From: Lepidurus packardi
Lineage: Eukaryota; Arthropoda; Branchiopoda; Notostraca; Triopsidae
DNA length: 64,000 nucleotides
Assembly (NCBI GenBank): GCA_023053545.1
Contig: JAKZAN010000001.1
Span: 12,416,024-12,480,023, forward strand
Direction: 5' to 3'
Shown here: positions 1-15,000 of the stretch, piece after piece
How positions within the stretch are numbered: the stretch's first letter is position 1
Layout of the letters: the number at the start of each line of letters is the position of its first letter
Made by a program: the position numbers and the translations under genes
Notes under the pieces: generated by a model
Databases searched by the model: none
What the model saw: the letters and a program-made list of their open reading frames with translations, nothing else
What the model was told of the DNA's origin: nothing

Positions 1-3000
1 TGGAAGAGAAGCAAGCAATTTTGGCAGAAGAAGGTAAAATGGACGACGGATTGGAATTTTCTCGCTCTCAAGAAGAGGAATCCCGTACAGCTCGCGTGAT
101 TCGTAAATGCTCGTCGCTGTTCCACCGTTTCATCTCCGGTTTGGATACGTTGCAGAATCAGCGCCGTCATTCAGTTTTGTTCCAGTCCATCAATTTGGCT
201 GAAGTCATTATGTGCCTGGAAGACTTGATTAATTACTTCGCCCAACCCGACGAAGACATCGAGCATGAAGAAAAACAGAACAAATTACGCGCCTTACGAA
301 ACCGACAAGACCTCTTCCAAGAAGAAGGCATCCTCAACCTGATCCTGGAAGGAATCGATAAAATCACTTTTATCACTTCCCAAGGCTTCATGGTATCATT
401 TGCGGGCGAAGCAGCTGGACAATCCTGGGATATTATCTCTGCTTACTTGTACCAGCTTTTAGGTAACTGAATCTATCCTCTACAAAACTCTACGAAAGGG
501 CCACGTTAGGACAAATCACTCATAATTGATTTATTTGGTTTCTTTTAGCTGCGATCATTAAGGGCAACCATACGAATTGTGCCCAGTTTGCACAATCGCA
601 TCGCCTCAATTGGCTCTTCTCACGTCTTGGATCGCAGGCTTCAGGCGAAGGCACAGGCATGTTAGACGTCTTGCACTGTGTCTTGATCGATTCTCCCGAA
701 GCTTTGAACATGATGAAGGAAGAACATATTCAAGTCATTATTTCCTTGCTGGAAAAACACGGACGGGACCCGAAGGTCTTGGACGTCCTCTGTTCGTTGT
801 GTGTCGGCAACGGAGTCGCCGTCCGCTCTTCCCAAAACAACATCGCGGATTATTTACTCCCCGGCCGCAATTTATTGCTGCAGACGCAACTGGTGGATCA
901 TGTTTCCAGCACCCGGCCCAATTTGTTCGTGGGCAAAGTTGAAAACTCGGCCATGTTTTTGCGCTGGTACTTTGAAGTCACGGTGGATTTGGTGGAGCAA
1001 GCGACTCACTTTACACCGCATTTGCGCCTCGGCTGGGCGAACAGCAAAGGCTACGTACCCTTCCCGGGGGGCGGAGAAGGATGGGGTGGAAATGGAGTTG
1101 GCGATGACTTCTACTCTTTCGCTTTTGATGGAGCTCAACTTTGGACGGGTGAGTAATTGCTAGCTGAAGTAGAAACATAAAAAGGTCGGAAGAAAATGAA
1201 GCTACTTAAAAAACAAGGGGAAAAAATTATAAAAAAAATTGCAAGAAAAAGAGGAAGAGAGAAAGAAATTGTAACAATCTAAATGTACGTGTTGTCTTTA
1301 CGACATATTGCAGGAGGAAGGAGCACAGTGATTAGTCCTGGAGCTACCGAACCTTTTTTGTGCAAAGGGGATGTTGTAGGCTGTGCCTTGGATCTCGCTG
1401 TCCCAATTATGACTTTTTACCTCAACGGCGTCAAAATAAAAGGCCACTTCCAGAATTTCAACTTGGATGGAATGTTCTTCCCGGTGATTAGTTGCTCCGC
1501 CCGTATTAGGTACGTAGAACTTTGAACTGAGTTGAAGAGTATAGATTTTCAGCCAAACTCGGAACTGGTTTGAACTGAACTCAAAGCTGTTTCTAGAAAA
1601 TGAATAGTATGAATTAAAAACTTGGATGCAAATGAAGCGTAATGGCCTAAACATCGTAAACAAATATGAAAATAAAGCTATAAAAATGGAAGGGTCCAAA
1701 ATCCTGGATCAGGATCAACTATATGTCGTCTTCAATTTTTAGTTGCCGATTCTTGTTTGGAGGGGAGCACGGACGATTGCGGTTTCCACCGCCGCTAGGT
1801 TTTTCCCCACTTTGCGAGTGTTTACTCCCGACACAATCTTTGTCGTTGGAACCTTGTTTTCATTTCGGAGATTTATCCAAAGGCGTGCTAGCTGGCCCTT
1901 TTCCTGTTTTGAACGATACCGCGTTCGTGCCTGGCCCCGTTGACACTTCTGCTGTAAGATCATGTTTGGATTTAATCCATTTTTTTCTTATTTCTAGATG
2001 TATTTGTTATTGTATTATTGTGGTGGGTTTTGGCGAATAGGTGACACTTCCTCAATATATTGAGAGTATTCGCGACCGCTTGGCGGAGAATATTCACGAA
2101 ATATGGGCGATGAATAAGATTGACGAGGGATGGGTGTACGGCGAGCGAAGAGACGATATCCATAAAGTACACCCTTGCCTGGTCCAATTTGACCGTTTAC
2201 CGCCCGCCGAAAAACGTTACGATACGCAATTAGCCCTGCAAACTTTGAAGTACAATGGCGCACAACTCCGACTCCTGATGAACTTCATTGCTGATTTCCT
2301 TATTGCCCCTCTTTTCTAGGACTATTTTGGCTATAGGGTACCACATTACTCTTGATAAACCCCCGTCGAGGATCAAAACCTTGCGTCTGCCCAATGATCC
2401 TTTCTTGCAGTCAAATGGATACAAACCACAGCCTCTAGATCTAGCGGCTGTGAGTTTGGCGGGAACTGGAGCCAAGTTGGAGGAATTGGTAGATCGTTTA
2501 GCTGAGAACACCCATAATGTATGGGCCCGCGAACGTATTCTTCAAGGTTGGACTTATGGTCTCAACGAGGTACATCTTTCGAAAGTTCATTACGACTTAA
2601 TTCATTCTTGATGGGCCAACAAAAAGGGTTTTAATTAACATCTTAGGATCCTGATAACCGTCGTAGCCCACATTTGGTACCTTACAATAAAGTGGACGAC
2701 GCCATTAAGAAGGCTAACCGGGACACGGCTAGCGAAACCGTCCGCACGCTCTTGATATATGGTTACATCTTAGAGCCCCCTCCTGGTGAAACCCATGATG
2801 CCGGTAAATTAACCAAGAAAAGAAAACTGACGAACAATATTGCTCAGCTAATCAGCTGGAGTGAATTGCTTAATAATAACTATGCTTAATTGGTATATCT
2901 TATGTAGTGGAAGCATACGGAGTAGGAGGTAGTGGCCAAGCCGAATTCCGTACTTATCGATCTGAAAGAACTTATGCTGTATCTTCTGGCAAGTGGTAAG

Positions 3001-6000
3001 GTCGATATAAAAAAAACAAACGTTATTTGTCTAGCTCACATTTGGACTTTCGGTTTACCACAGGTACTACGAGATGGAGGTGCTTACCTTGGGTCCCATG
3101 CGTATTGGCTGGGCTCGGGCAGATGCGAAACCGGGGTGCATGTTGGGGCAAGATGATGCCTCGTGGGCCTTTGATGGATTCAGGGTATGTTAGAAGTGCC
3201 GCCTAATACTTTTGGATGGTTAGTACATTAGAATGAAAGTACTTTAGTACTAAAAATATGGTAGTCGATGGATTTCTTTCGTAGTTTGGAAGCTTTTTCT
3301 CTCCTTATTAAGTTCATTTCAGTTGGTCAGGCGTTATTTTCCTCATTTTTTCCTTCATCCACCCTGTTTTAATGTTTTCTATGAATTCTTTTTCTATTAA
3401 CTTGCAATCGAGTTGACCGCGGAATGGCCTTAGTTCATTGGGTTGTTGCTGTCACGTCCTATGTTTAGGAAAGGGCAGGATTTTGGCATCACAATAGCAA
3501 GGAACCATGTGCTAAACGCGTGGCCGTCGGTGACATCATTGGCTGCATGATCGATCTGCACGATAAGCACATCAGTAAGTCGCCTTCTTGAAAACTCAAT
3601 GGGCGCTTTTCGCTATATTAGCTGCCTGAGTTTTGCTACACCTTTATTTTCTTTATAGTTTTTAAGTTTTTCTAGAGCATGAAAATGGAATGCTAGTATA
3701 TGCATGGTTAAGTTTCTTTGTTGGTAAAACAGAAGAAGGTACTACCCCATAAGAAAAGGAAGACGAGTTTTTTTTTTTTTTGTTGGAGTTGCTTAAGAAA
3801 GTGTGGCTTTTATGTATGCGCGTGTGCAGGAAGAGCGATGGACCGCTGATGTGGCGGATTCTTATGGAAAGCAGGTGGAAGTGAACGATGTTGTGGGCAT
3901 CTTTTTGGATCTCGTCGACCGTACCATTAGTAAGTTCGTACTTCTACAGCATTGCATGGAAACGGACCGGGTTGTCTGGTGTTTGGATTCAAGGCTTTTT
4001 GGTACTGTTCAGCTGCCATACCCCAGAAACACGTTGCATGGTCCAGGGAAGTTGGGTCATTCACGTTCTTCTTCTTAAAAATGAAACAGGTTTTTCGTTG
4101 AACGGCGAACTGCTGATGGACGCGGTGGGCTCCGAAACGGCATTCACGGACGTGGTAGGCGATGCCTTCGTACCCGCTTTGACCCTCGGGGTGGGACAGC
4201 GAGTGAAGCTCACCTTCGGCCAAGATGTCAACGCCTTGCGCTACTTTACCACATGCGGCCTGCAGGAAGGCTACGAACCCTTCTGCGTGAACATGACCCG
4301 GCCCATGACCTTCTGGTACATGCAAGATTTGCCCCTATTTGAGAACAACGATGAAATGGCGGAGTCACGCATTGAAGTGACGAGAATTCCTGGAGGCTCT
4401 GATTCGCCGCCGTGCATCAAGATCGCGCACAAAACGTTCGAGACGATGGAAAAAGCCAATTGGGAGTTTCTACGTCTCTCGCTACCTGTGGCTTGCCAAG
4501 ACTCTTTGATCTCGTAAGCTTTTATACTTTAGACACGATTTTTTTGGAGGGTGTTTATTGATTTCCGTGCAGGGAATCCGAGAAAGCCATGCGTTGGCAA
4601 GAAATCCGAAGACGCCAGCACCGTTTACGCGCTGAACACATGAGCAGACCGCCGACGATCGAGCAATCGATCATCAAGTCCGGGTTTTCCATGTCAGATA
4701 TTAAAGGCAAGCGGTTTGTGGCGTGCGACATCATTTCAAATTTATTTTTTACATTTATTTTTTAGATTTACAACGAGGATACTCCGATGATGCCGTCGAA
4801 GAAGATCATTTGTCCGCATCACCTACGCAATCCCAACCGGCTTCCCGGGTGCGTAGTGTGGACGGTAAGCTAGCGCCGCCCGAACCAACAGGTATAACCA
4901 GCAGATAAACTTCTATTTTTCATCCTGAAAACGTTGAAAATTGGTCACAGTCAAGCTAATGACCCGTGCAGCCAGTGAAATTGACCTTCAACGTCCGCAG
5001 CGGGATCTGGACCGTAAAGCACGTACTCCCGGTCCTGGAGCAGACTCTAATTTGAAGGATTTTGATAAGAAGAAGCGCGGCAAGTCTCCTTTCAAGTAAA
5101 AAAGAGTGACGCTCGAAGTGCACAAGCTTTTTCTTCAAAAAACAACAACATCGATTTAGGTTCTTTACACGACTACGAGACGCTAGCGCCGAGCGTCGTA
5201 AAGGTAAGACCCCGGAACCGGGTTCCGCTCTTTCTGGTCAGAGTCCCACGAGGGAAACCGGTGGTAAGCGTATACTGCACCCCAACAAAGCTATCCACAT
5301 GTCACCCAACGATTTGCAAGTCATCCCGCCGGCCATCCCAGAGCGTCGCCCGTCCAAGAACATGCTCCAAGCTGGACAAGGCAGTCCGGCCACGCAAGCT
5401 CGCAATGCTGGACAGAATGCTGGAGAGAACGAAGAAGCAGAATTGTGGGACCCGGAATGCCTCAGGCTTTTACACGAGTATTTTTACGGCGTTCGCATCT
5501 TTCCTGGTCAGGACCCGAGTCACGTGTACATTGGTTGGGTCACCAGTCAGTTCCATCTGCGAGAAAAGAACTTTGACCAGAGCCAAGATCGCTCGGTCAC
5601 CATCCGCACCGTCGATGATCACGAAGACATCGTCGATAGGTAAAACACTCTTTTTATTTCCATTTCAGATCTTTCTTATTTGAAAAGATCATTTCATCAA
5701 TGGTCTTAACGGTCATTTCAGTATGGACCGGCACAGTTGCTACATGCTACGTGCTGATCAGCTCCTAAGCGCCGTCACCGCGGGAGCCGAGTCAGGCGGC
5801 GGTACTAAAGGCGCTTCGCAAGGCATGTTTGTGGGTTGTTTCATCGATACGGCCACAGGCGTGATGGTGTTTACGTGCGAAGGCAAGGAAGTGCCCACCA
5901 AATTCCAATTAGAGCCCGGAACCAAGTTATTTCCTGCCATTTTCGTCGAAGCTACTTCCAAAGAAGTCCTCCAGTTTGAATTGGGCCGCACGCCTACTTC

Positions 6001-9000
6001 GCTACCACTATCAGCAGCTATTTTGCAGAACTCGGCACGACATGTTATCCCGCAATTCCCTCCGCGTCTCAAAGTACAGTGCTTGCAACCGCACACGTGG
6101 TCGCGAGTACCAAACGCGTCCTTGCGCGTGCACGCACTCAAACTGTCCGACGTACGCGGGTGGTCGTTGCTCTGCGAAGAGCCGGTTTCTATGCTGGCTT
6201 TGCATATCCCCGAAGAGAATCGTTGCGTAGATATCTTGGAGCTTATTGAGCAGGAAAAACTTCTGTTTTTCCATTCCCATAGCTTACAGCTGTACTCTGC
6301 GCTGTGCTTCCAGTCCAATTACCGTGTAGCGCACACACTCTGCTCCCACGTGGATCAGAAACAATTACTCTATGCCATCCAATCCGAATTCATGTCCGGG
6401 CCATTACGAGCTGGATTCTCCGACTTGCTCATTGCGTTACATTTAGAAGCGCATGCAAGCACTATGTAAGTTATTTGTCTTCATTACTTTTCGCTTATTT
6501 TATAACAATAATAATTGTTATTATTATCCCATAATAATAATAATAAATACTTTCGTGCTTATAGGGAACAAACAACAAACGAATTTATTGTGCCTTTGAG
6601 CCCCGAATTGAGAGAAATGTACGCCGAGCCGTCCGCTGCTCATTCGCTGAGCTGTTTGACTGTGGAGTCGATTAGACCCCAGATGTTCATGAGTGAGATT
6701 CAGTAAGGATTTACGGAAAACAAGTCTATATAAGTTGTATTTACAGTTTCTGTTTGTTCTTTGACTTAGGGAACAAGTGGAACATATCAAAGAATTATAC
6801 AGCCCCCAATTTCCATTGACTGAGGTCAAGGAATTTGCCATGGGTGCATTGGAACGGGCCGTCCTTCTTAACCAAGTACATAATCGCGATCCTATTGGCG
6901 GTTCGAATCAAAACCTTTTCGTGTAAGTTGAACTTTCTTTTCTTTTTAATTCCTTCGTCATTTTTAAGGGGCACGGCACTGTAATTCTTTTCTGTTCAAA
7001 AATAGGCCTCTCTTGAAATTATTGGATAAGTTATTATTGGTAGGCGTGATGGAAGACGCCGATGTAGAGCGTCTTTTGGTACTCATAGACCCCGAAACAT
7101 GGGACCCAACCTTTGATAAAAGTAAGGCCTTACATTTGGAATTTCTAGATTTCCCCCCGTATTTTTGTAGATAATTTGTAATTTTTATATTGATTTATTA
7201 TATTTTTTTGTAGTATCTTTGTTTATTTGTAGTACTTTATATTTATTTTCTATTAAGTTTTGTACTTGTTTTTTATTTGTTCTATAATATTCTGGTATTT
7301 TATCTTGAAACATTTTATTTTATTTTGTAATATTTTTTTTTTTTATTTGTATTCTTGCGTTTTTCTACTTTGGTTACGTTTCATGGGGTTTGTTTCGAGC
7401 TAAAAATGAAAAGATATAAGGGTGTCTATGTTAAAAAGTTCTAAGAAACGATCTTTTGTCCTAACAGGCGGAAAGGACGAACATCGTAAAGGTTTATTGC
7501 AAATGCCGCTGGCCGAAGGAGTCAAGTTACAAATGTGCTACGTGTTGCACCATTTATGGGACGTCCAACTCCGACATCGTGTGGAAGCCATCATCGGCTT
7601 TAGCCACGACTACGTGTCGCAGCTGCAAACGGACCAGCTTCGCCGTTACAATGAAATCAAGCAATCTGACTTGCCATCCGCCATAGCTGCGAAAAAGACC
7701 CGCGAATTCCGCTGTCCCCCACGCGAGCAAATGAACGCCATTCTGGGTTTCAAGCATATGGAAGAGGACGACGAAAACTGTCCCAGTAATGAAGAAATCC
7801 GCTCCCAGCTTACGAATTTCCATGAAGAACTCATGGCCCAAGTGCGGATTTCATCCGGGGAAGAAGAACCAACTGATGAAGAGAAACTAAAAGCAACCCA
7901 AGCCGCCGCCGAAGGCAAACCGGGGTTGATGGGACGTATGAGGAACGTAATAACATTGGTAAAGCAGAAAGCAACCGAGGAAGGTTGTACGGTTGCAGAA
8001 GCGAAAGACAAAACTCCAGAAAGTAAACACAACTTCAGTGAAACTGTTTTACATATTTCTAAAAAAAAATCAATTTAATTTCTTTAATTCCGTAGGTATA
8101 TTCCGGCAAGTCCTGATTAAAACTATTGTACGTTGGGCGGAGGAAACCTACCTCGAAGATTACAATCTAGTCCGGGAGATGTTTCGTCTGCTGTTGAGGC
8201 AATACGACGGTATAGGAGAAGTTATGCGCGCACTGGAAAAAGCGTACGTTATTAACGCAAAGACCCGCGAAGATGTACAAATCTTATGGGTGGGACTCTC
8301 CCGCATTCGAGGACTTTTGCCAGTGCAAATGTCCCAAGAAGAGGAAGAATTGATGCGAGAACTACTCTGGAAAATGGTGAACAACCATACCTTCTTCCAG
8401 CACCCCGACTTGATTCGCAACTTGCGTATCCACGAGAACGTCATGGCGATCATGATGAATACACTGGGTCGCAGAGCGCAGGCGCAATCCGACGCGGCCA
8501 CGCAAGCCGCTGCTGCGCTCACCCATGCGCATGGCGAAGCGGTAAAGGAAAAAGAAAAAGATACGAGCCATGGTATGGTCGTAGCTTGCTGCCGGTTTCT
8601 GTGCTATTTCTGTCGCACGTCACGCAAAAACCAAAAAGCTATGTTCGAACATTTGGCGTTCTTATTGGAGAATTCTAATATTCTCTTGTCCCGGCCGTCT
8701 TTGCGAGGCTCCACACCTCTGGATGTGGGCTACTCTTCACTAATGGATAATACCGAGCTCGCTCTTGCTCTAAGGTATACCTTCCTTCCGAAATTCAGGG
8801 AGTTCATGGTTCTTCCGAAATTAAAAGCTTGTTGTGGTTTTGTATAGGGAGCATTACTTGGAGAAGATTGCTGTATACCTTTCCCGATGTGGTCTGCAGT
8901 CCAACGGCGAGTTGGTCGAGCGTGGGTACCCGGATTTGGGCTGGGATCCGGTCGAAGGCGAACGTTACTTGGACTTTTTGCGCTTCTGTGTTTGGGTGAA

Positions 9001-12000
9001 TGGTGAAAGCGTGGAAGAAAACGCCAATTTAGTTATCAGACTGCTTATTCGTCGCCCTGAATGCTTAGGACCCGCTTTGCGAGGTGAAGGTGAAGGTTTA
9101 CTACGGGCTATCACAGATGCCAACAAGGTGGGTTAGTTTCTCTTTCTTGGTATCCCTTTTTCACCACCTTAAAGTTTTATATGAGTATTATGCAATATTT
9201 TTTGGGGATTTGGGGGTTTTTAGATGTCTGAAAGAATTGCAGCTCAAAGAAATGCACAAGCAGAAGCAGAAGGTACTAATCCAAACATGGTTTTGGATCA
9301 TCCTTTACCGCAAGGCGACGATGATGAAGATTACATCGACATCGGGGCAGCTATTCTCAGCTTTTATTGCACTCTAGTGGATTTGCTAGGTCGGTGTGCA
9401 CCAGAAGCCCCCGTTATCGCTCAAGTAAAGCTTTCCTGACTTTTGACTTAAGGCTCCCGTATAGCTTAGCTTGTTACACCCACGCTACCGCAAGGTGGCG
9501 GGCAATGCTTTGCATTTATAGTATGTGAACGGGCATAGCTTCTGCGCATAGAAAGTTGTCCTACCACAGAAAGTTAGCTACACGGGAACCTTAATTACTT
9601 TCAACGGCAGAAGATTAACACGGTACTGGCATATCTTTTAGGGCAAGAATGAATCCCTTCGAGCTAGGGCCATTTTACGTTCTTTGGTACCGCTAGAGGA
9701 CTTGGCGGGTGTTTTGAGCTTGCGCTTTACTCTCCCGTCTGCTTTACCAGAAGACGGGACACCGCGGTCAGATATGCCCCCTGGCTTGATTCCGGCTCAT
9801 AAGCAAAGTGTAGTACTGTTTTTGGAGCGCGTTTACGGTATCGAAGACCGTGAGCTTTTCTTCCAGCTCTTGGAAGAAGCCTTTTTACCTGATTTGCGCG
9901 CTGCTACCATCCTTGATAAGGTGGACGGCGGCGAATCCGATATGGGCTTAGCTCTTCATCGTTACATCGGCAATTCCATTTTGCCTTTGCTCATCAGCCA
10001 TGCTCGGTTCTACGCCGAGGCCGAGCAACAAGCTTCCTTGCTGGATACGACCTTGCACACGGTTTATCGTTTATCCAAAAACAAAATGCTCACCAAAGGA
10101 CAGCGTGAAGCTGTCTCGGATTTCCTGGTCGCTCTCACCAGGGAATTGCACCCTGCTATGCTGCTCAAATTGCTGCGCAAACTCACCGTGGACGTCTCGC
10201 GTTTGTCCGAGTACACCACCGTGGCCCTACGCGTAAGTCCAAACAACTTACAAATAACGTACAAACGACTATTTCAAGTTTCTTAATAGACAAGTTAATT
10301 TTTCATCTTTTATATTTCTAATACCTTCGTAGTTGTTGACGTTGCATTACGAGCGTTGCGGAAAGTATTACGGTTCCCTGGGCGGTCAAGGAACTTACGG
10401 CTCAGCCTCCGAAGAAGAAAAGCGACTTACCATGCTCCTTTTTTCGAACATTTTCGATTCCTTAGCGCGGATGGAATACGACCCCGAACTCTTTGGCAAA
10501 GCTTTGCCTTGCCTTACAGCTATCGGGTGCGCCTTACCTCCAGATTACGCACTGTCAATACACGGCGATGACGAATGGACACGCCCACCACCTCCGGGTG
10601 AATTGGACGGGCCTTACGAACCGCAGCCGATCGTTACTGCCAGGTATTTCACCTTTTTCCATCGTGATTGACTTTTTCCTTGATTTCTTGCTAATTTGTT
10701 GGAAATTGTATCATCATTCCCAGGGTGAATTTAAGCACGGATTTGAACAGTCTGGTACAAAAGTTCTCGGAACATTATCATGACGCGTGGGGTGCGCGTA
10801 AATTCGAAAATGGTTGGCAGTACGGCGATTCTTGGAACGACGAGCAGCGTACGCACCCGAGACTCAAGCCTTACTCTATGCTTTCTGAATACGTAAGTTC
10901 CTTACATCCTTTTTCTAGAAACTCGGTTTCAAATCTGGGTACCCGAGAAGACTACTTTGAGGTCATTTGTATTGGTATTCGATGACATTTTATAGGAAAG
11001 AGAACGTTATCGCGAGCCTATTCGGGATTCCTTGAAAGCATTGCTAGCTTTGGGTTGGAACGTGGAATACGCCGATTACGAAGCGGCTCATGATCCTACG
11101 CGAGCTGGCGGAGCTGGTGCTCAACGGCGTCAATCGCGTTCCAGCCAAGGTATGGCTGGCGATGCCAACAGTCCGTACTCGTACAATCCGCGACCGGTGG
11201 ATATGGCGAACTTGACTCTCAGTCGCGAAATGCAGACGATGGCCGAGCGACTTTCCGAAAATGCGCATGATATTTGGGCCAGGAAAAAGAAGGAAGAATT
11301 GTCGGCGTGTGGTAAGTCCTTTTTTATTATTTTTAGTCCAAAAATCTATGTAAGAACGCGTTTTTTCGTTAATTAGGTGGTGGCCTCCATCCTCAGATGG
11401 TTCCCTACGACTTGCTGACCGATAAGGAAAAGCGTAAGGATCGCGAACGATCTCAAGAATTACTCAAATATCTGCAATACATGGGTTACAAGCTGTACAG
11501 GTAACCGTTTTGGGGTGCCAAGTGCCGGGTGTATTGCCCTTTCCCGTTTTCTTCGAGAATTTTGTAACTCTGGATTTTTCACTTCATCTTTCCCATAATT
11601 TTGTTCATTCTTTTTAAGAAACACTGGAATTTTTTGTAAAGAGAGCCTAATTGAATTTTGGATTCTTTTTCACGCTACTCCGTTCCTTGCCTCCCTTTTC
11701 CTGGACTGTTTTGCACACTTGATTTTCCGTGTGGCTGCGTGTGGGATGAGTGCGTCAAAGACTTGTTCCAAGCGAATCCTATAATATCCAAACCATGTCT
11801 CGTTTACAGGCTTAGTAAACAGCAGCAGCAGCAATCTGCCTTAACCACTGACGGAGTAGTTGGTGGGGATTCAACCGTGGGTGGAGCAGCTTCCTTTGAA
11901 AGACGATTTGCCTATTCCCTACTGGAGAAACTGCTGGCGTACTTGGATGTAGCTGCCCTAAACATGAAGCACTTGAAACCTTCCAGCAACTACTCCCGCC

Positions 12001-15000
12001 GTTCATCCTTCCAAACGTCCACACGCGATGTCAAGTTCTTCTCCAAAGTTGTCCTTCCACTCATGGAAAAGTACTTCAGCACACATCGCAATTACTTGAT
12101 AGCTGTCGCTACTGCCACCAACAGCATAGGAGCTGCCTCGCTTAAAGAAAAGGAAATGGTCGCCAGGTATACGTTTGAATATAACTTCTTACAATAAAAA
12201 TTAAAGTAAATAAATTTTAATACATGAATTAAATTAATTAAATGTAATTCATAAAAAATAAATAAAAATTTATTATTTCTTGAAAAATTAAGTAATTAGG
12301 ATAATAAAAAAAGATCAGTACATTAAAAGATAAACTAATTAAATTAATTCCTTAAAAACGAAGTAATTAAAATAAAATTCATTATTTCTTGGGCGGGGCT
12401 AGCTTGTTCTGTAAATTGGCATATTTGCTGCGGTCCAAGTTTGGGTCTTTTGGGTACGACATGCGGATTGCTGTACGGTGCTTGCAAGTACTTGTACGTG
12501 CCATCGATGCAAAGTAACTTTAGTTTTTAAAACACAAGTTATTGCGTTTTTTATCAACTGTTTCTGATCATAGGTCTTTGGTGAAAAATTGCCCTGAGTT
12601 TGTGCGTACTTCCATGCTGACTTTCTTCAATAACTGTGCCGAAGACTTGGGTCAGAGCTTGTCGAATCTACATGACGTAAATATAATTTACAAAAATATG
12701 TGTAAAAATTCAGCGTATTTCTTTCCGCAGATGCGGTACAACCTCATACGTGGTACACACATGAAAACGTCGTCGTCTCTTAACTACATCCAAATGGTAA
12801 CGCTACCTGTGCTCACTGCCCTATTCGATCACTTGGCTTGCTATGAATTCGGCGCCGATCTCCTACGTAAGTTAATTCTGTATCCTTGATTAACTATGCT
12901 CTCAAGATTTTTTTTTACAAATTTAATTTTAGTGGATGATATCCAAGTGGCTTGCTACAAAATTCTCAACAACCTATTCACCCTTGGCACGGATTCGTCC
13001 ATTTACAAAGACAGGTAAATAGCTTCTTCGAACCACGTGTAACAGAATTGAAACGTTATTTTTCTTTTTCATTGCATTTTGTTTTTATAGGAAATTTATT
13101 AAGACAGAAATGGATCGCCATCGCCCAGCTGTGGGATCTTGCTTGGGCGCTTTCGCGTCGACGTTTCCCGTTGCGTTTTTAGAACCGCAATTGAACAAAC
13201 ACAATCCCGTTTCCATCCACGGTCGTCTTCAGGATCATTCGTTGGAAGCTCAGGACGTAATGTCTCGCTTGGAGTCCTCTATGCCAACTCTGGAGCATAT
13301 TTTGGCGCAAGTTGAGGCCTTCGTAGCTGCCGAGAAGCAATACGCTGAAGCTCCGCATATTATCGATATCTTACTACCCATGCTGTGTGCTTATTTGCCT
13401 TTCTGGTGGTCCCAAGGTCCAGATAACGTTAATCCTTCCGGAGACAGCCATGTGACGCTCGTAACGGCTGAGCATATGAATCAGTTGTTACGCAATGTGT
13501 TGAACCTCATCAAGGCCAATATCGGCTCTGAAACCGCGCCCTGGATGACTCGCATTGCTGGTTACACCCAGCAGATCATTCTGAATCCCACCGAAGAACT
13601 TCTTCGAGACCCTTACTTGCCGCTAGCCCAGCGTGTGCGCAAACGTACCGAGCAAATGTTCCACAAGGAAGACGCGTTGCGAGGCTTCTTAAAATCGACG
13701 ACAGAAGATACCTCCGGAGTAGAAAGTCAGTTACAAGCTGATTGGTACTTGCTAGTCCGGGATATATACGCGTTTTACCCGCTGCTCATTAAGTACGTTG
13801 ACTTGCAACGTAATCACTGGCTGCGTCACCATGTACCCGAGGCGGAAGAACTGTACGCCCATGTAGCAGAAATCTTCAACATGTGGTCCAATTCTCATTA
13901 CTTTGGCCGAGAGGAGCAGAACTTCATTTCCGCCAACGAAATTGATAACATGACACTCATAATGCCCACGTCTGCCACAAGGAAAACTTCTGCTGTACCA
14001 GATCAAACGCAACCCACTTCTGGAAAAGCAGTACGTATTACTGTCATGTCTGCGTGTTTGAAAAACTAAATAGTCTGTTTCTTTTTTTCTAGAAAAAGAA
14101 GAAATCGCGTGACAGGAAGCGAGACAAGGACAAAGAGATTGCGGCTTCGCTGATGGTAGCGTGTCTGAAACGTTTATTGCCGGTTGGGTTGAACCTATTC
14201 GCTGGTCGTGAACAAGAGTTGGTGCAACATTGCAAGGATCGTTATCTCAAAGTAATTTGAATTTTGTACATTATTATACATTATTGCATTTCATGTTGAT
14301 AAGGAAGAATGGGAATGATGATTATAATTCCTTTTCTGTGTTTTTAGAAAGTGCCAGAATATGAAATTGTAGATTTTGCCAAAACACAGCTGACCTTGCC
14401 GGATAAGATTGACCCGTCTGATGCCATGTCCTGGCAGCATCATTTGTATTCAAAGTTGGGATCGCAAAGGGTATTACCAACTACCCCCATAGCAGGACAA
14501 GGTAACACAAGTAACCCTGGTAAAACTGGCCCTGGAGGTTCACCCGCATCTGGATTGGATGACCTGGTGGAACGCATTGTGGCCATGGCCAAAGTACTCT
14601 TCGGCTTACACATGGTAACGAATTGAGACTTAATTTTTATTACTTTCTGTTACTTTTCCTTCTCGTTTTGCGCTTTTTCTTTCAAAAATTGTCTTATACT
14701 GGCTTGCATTGCGTACTTGTGAATATTTACTTCCATGGCACCTTCTAGATTAAGTATCGCCTGACATTTTAGAATCGATATATTATGAAAGTTTCGATAT
14801 CAATCACGCTTGCTTTTTATGCTGAAAGGCCGCTATGTTTCTCTTTGGTTAAAGGTGCTTATTAAGTTATTAAGCATGCTTCTTATTAGCGAATCCGGTG
14901 TCTTTGTCTTTGCTTTATGGCTTTTGTATTATCGGGGGTATCAGATTGACCATCCTGCACAAACGGCCAAAGGCTTGTATCGCTCGGTCGTATCGACGCA

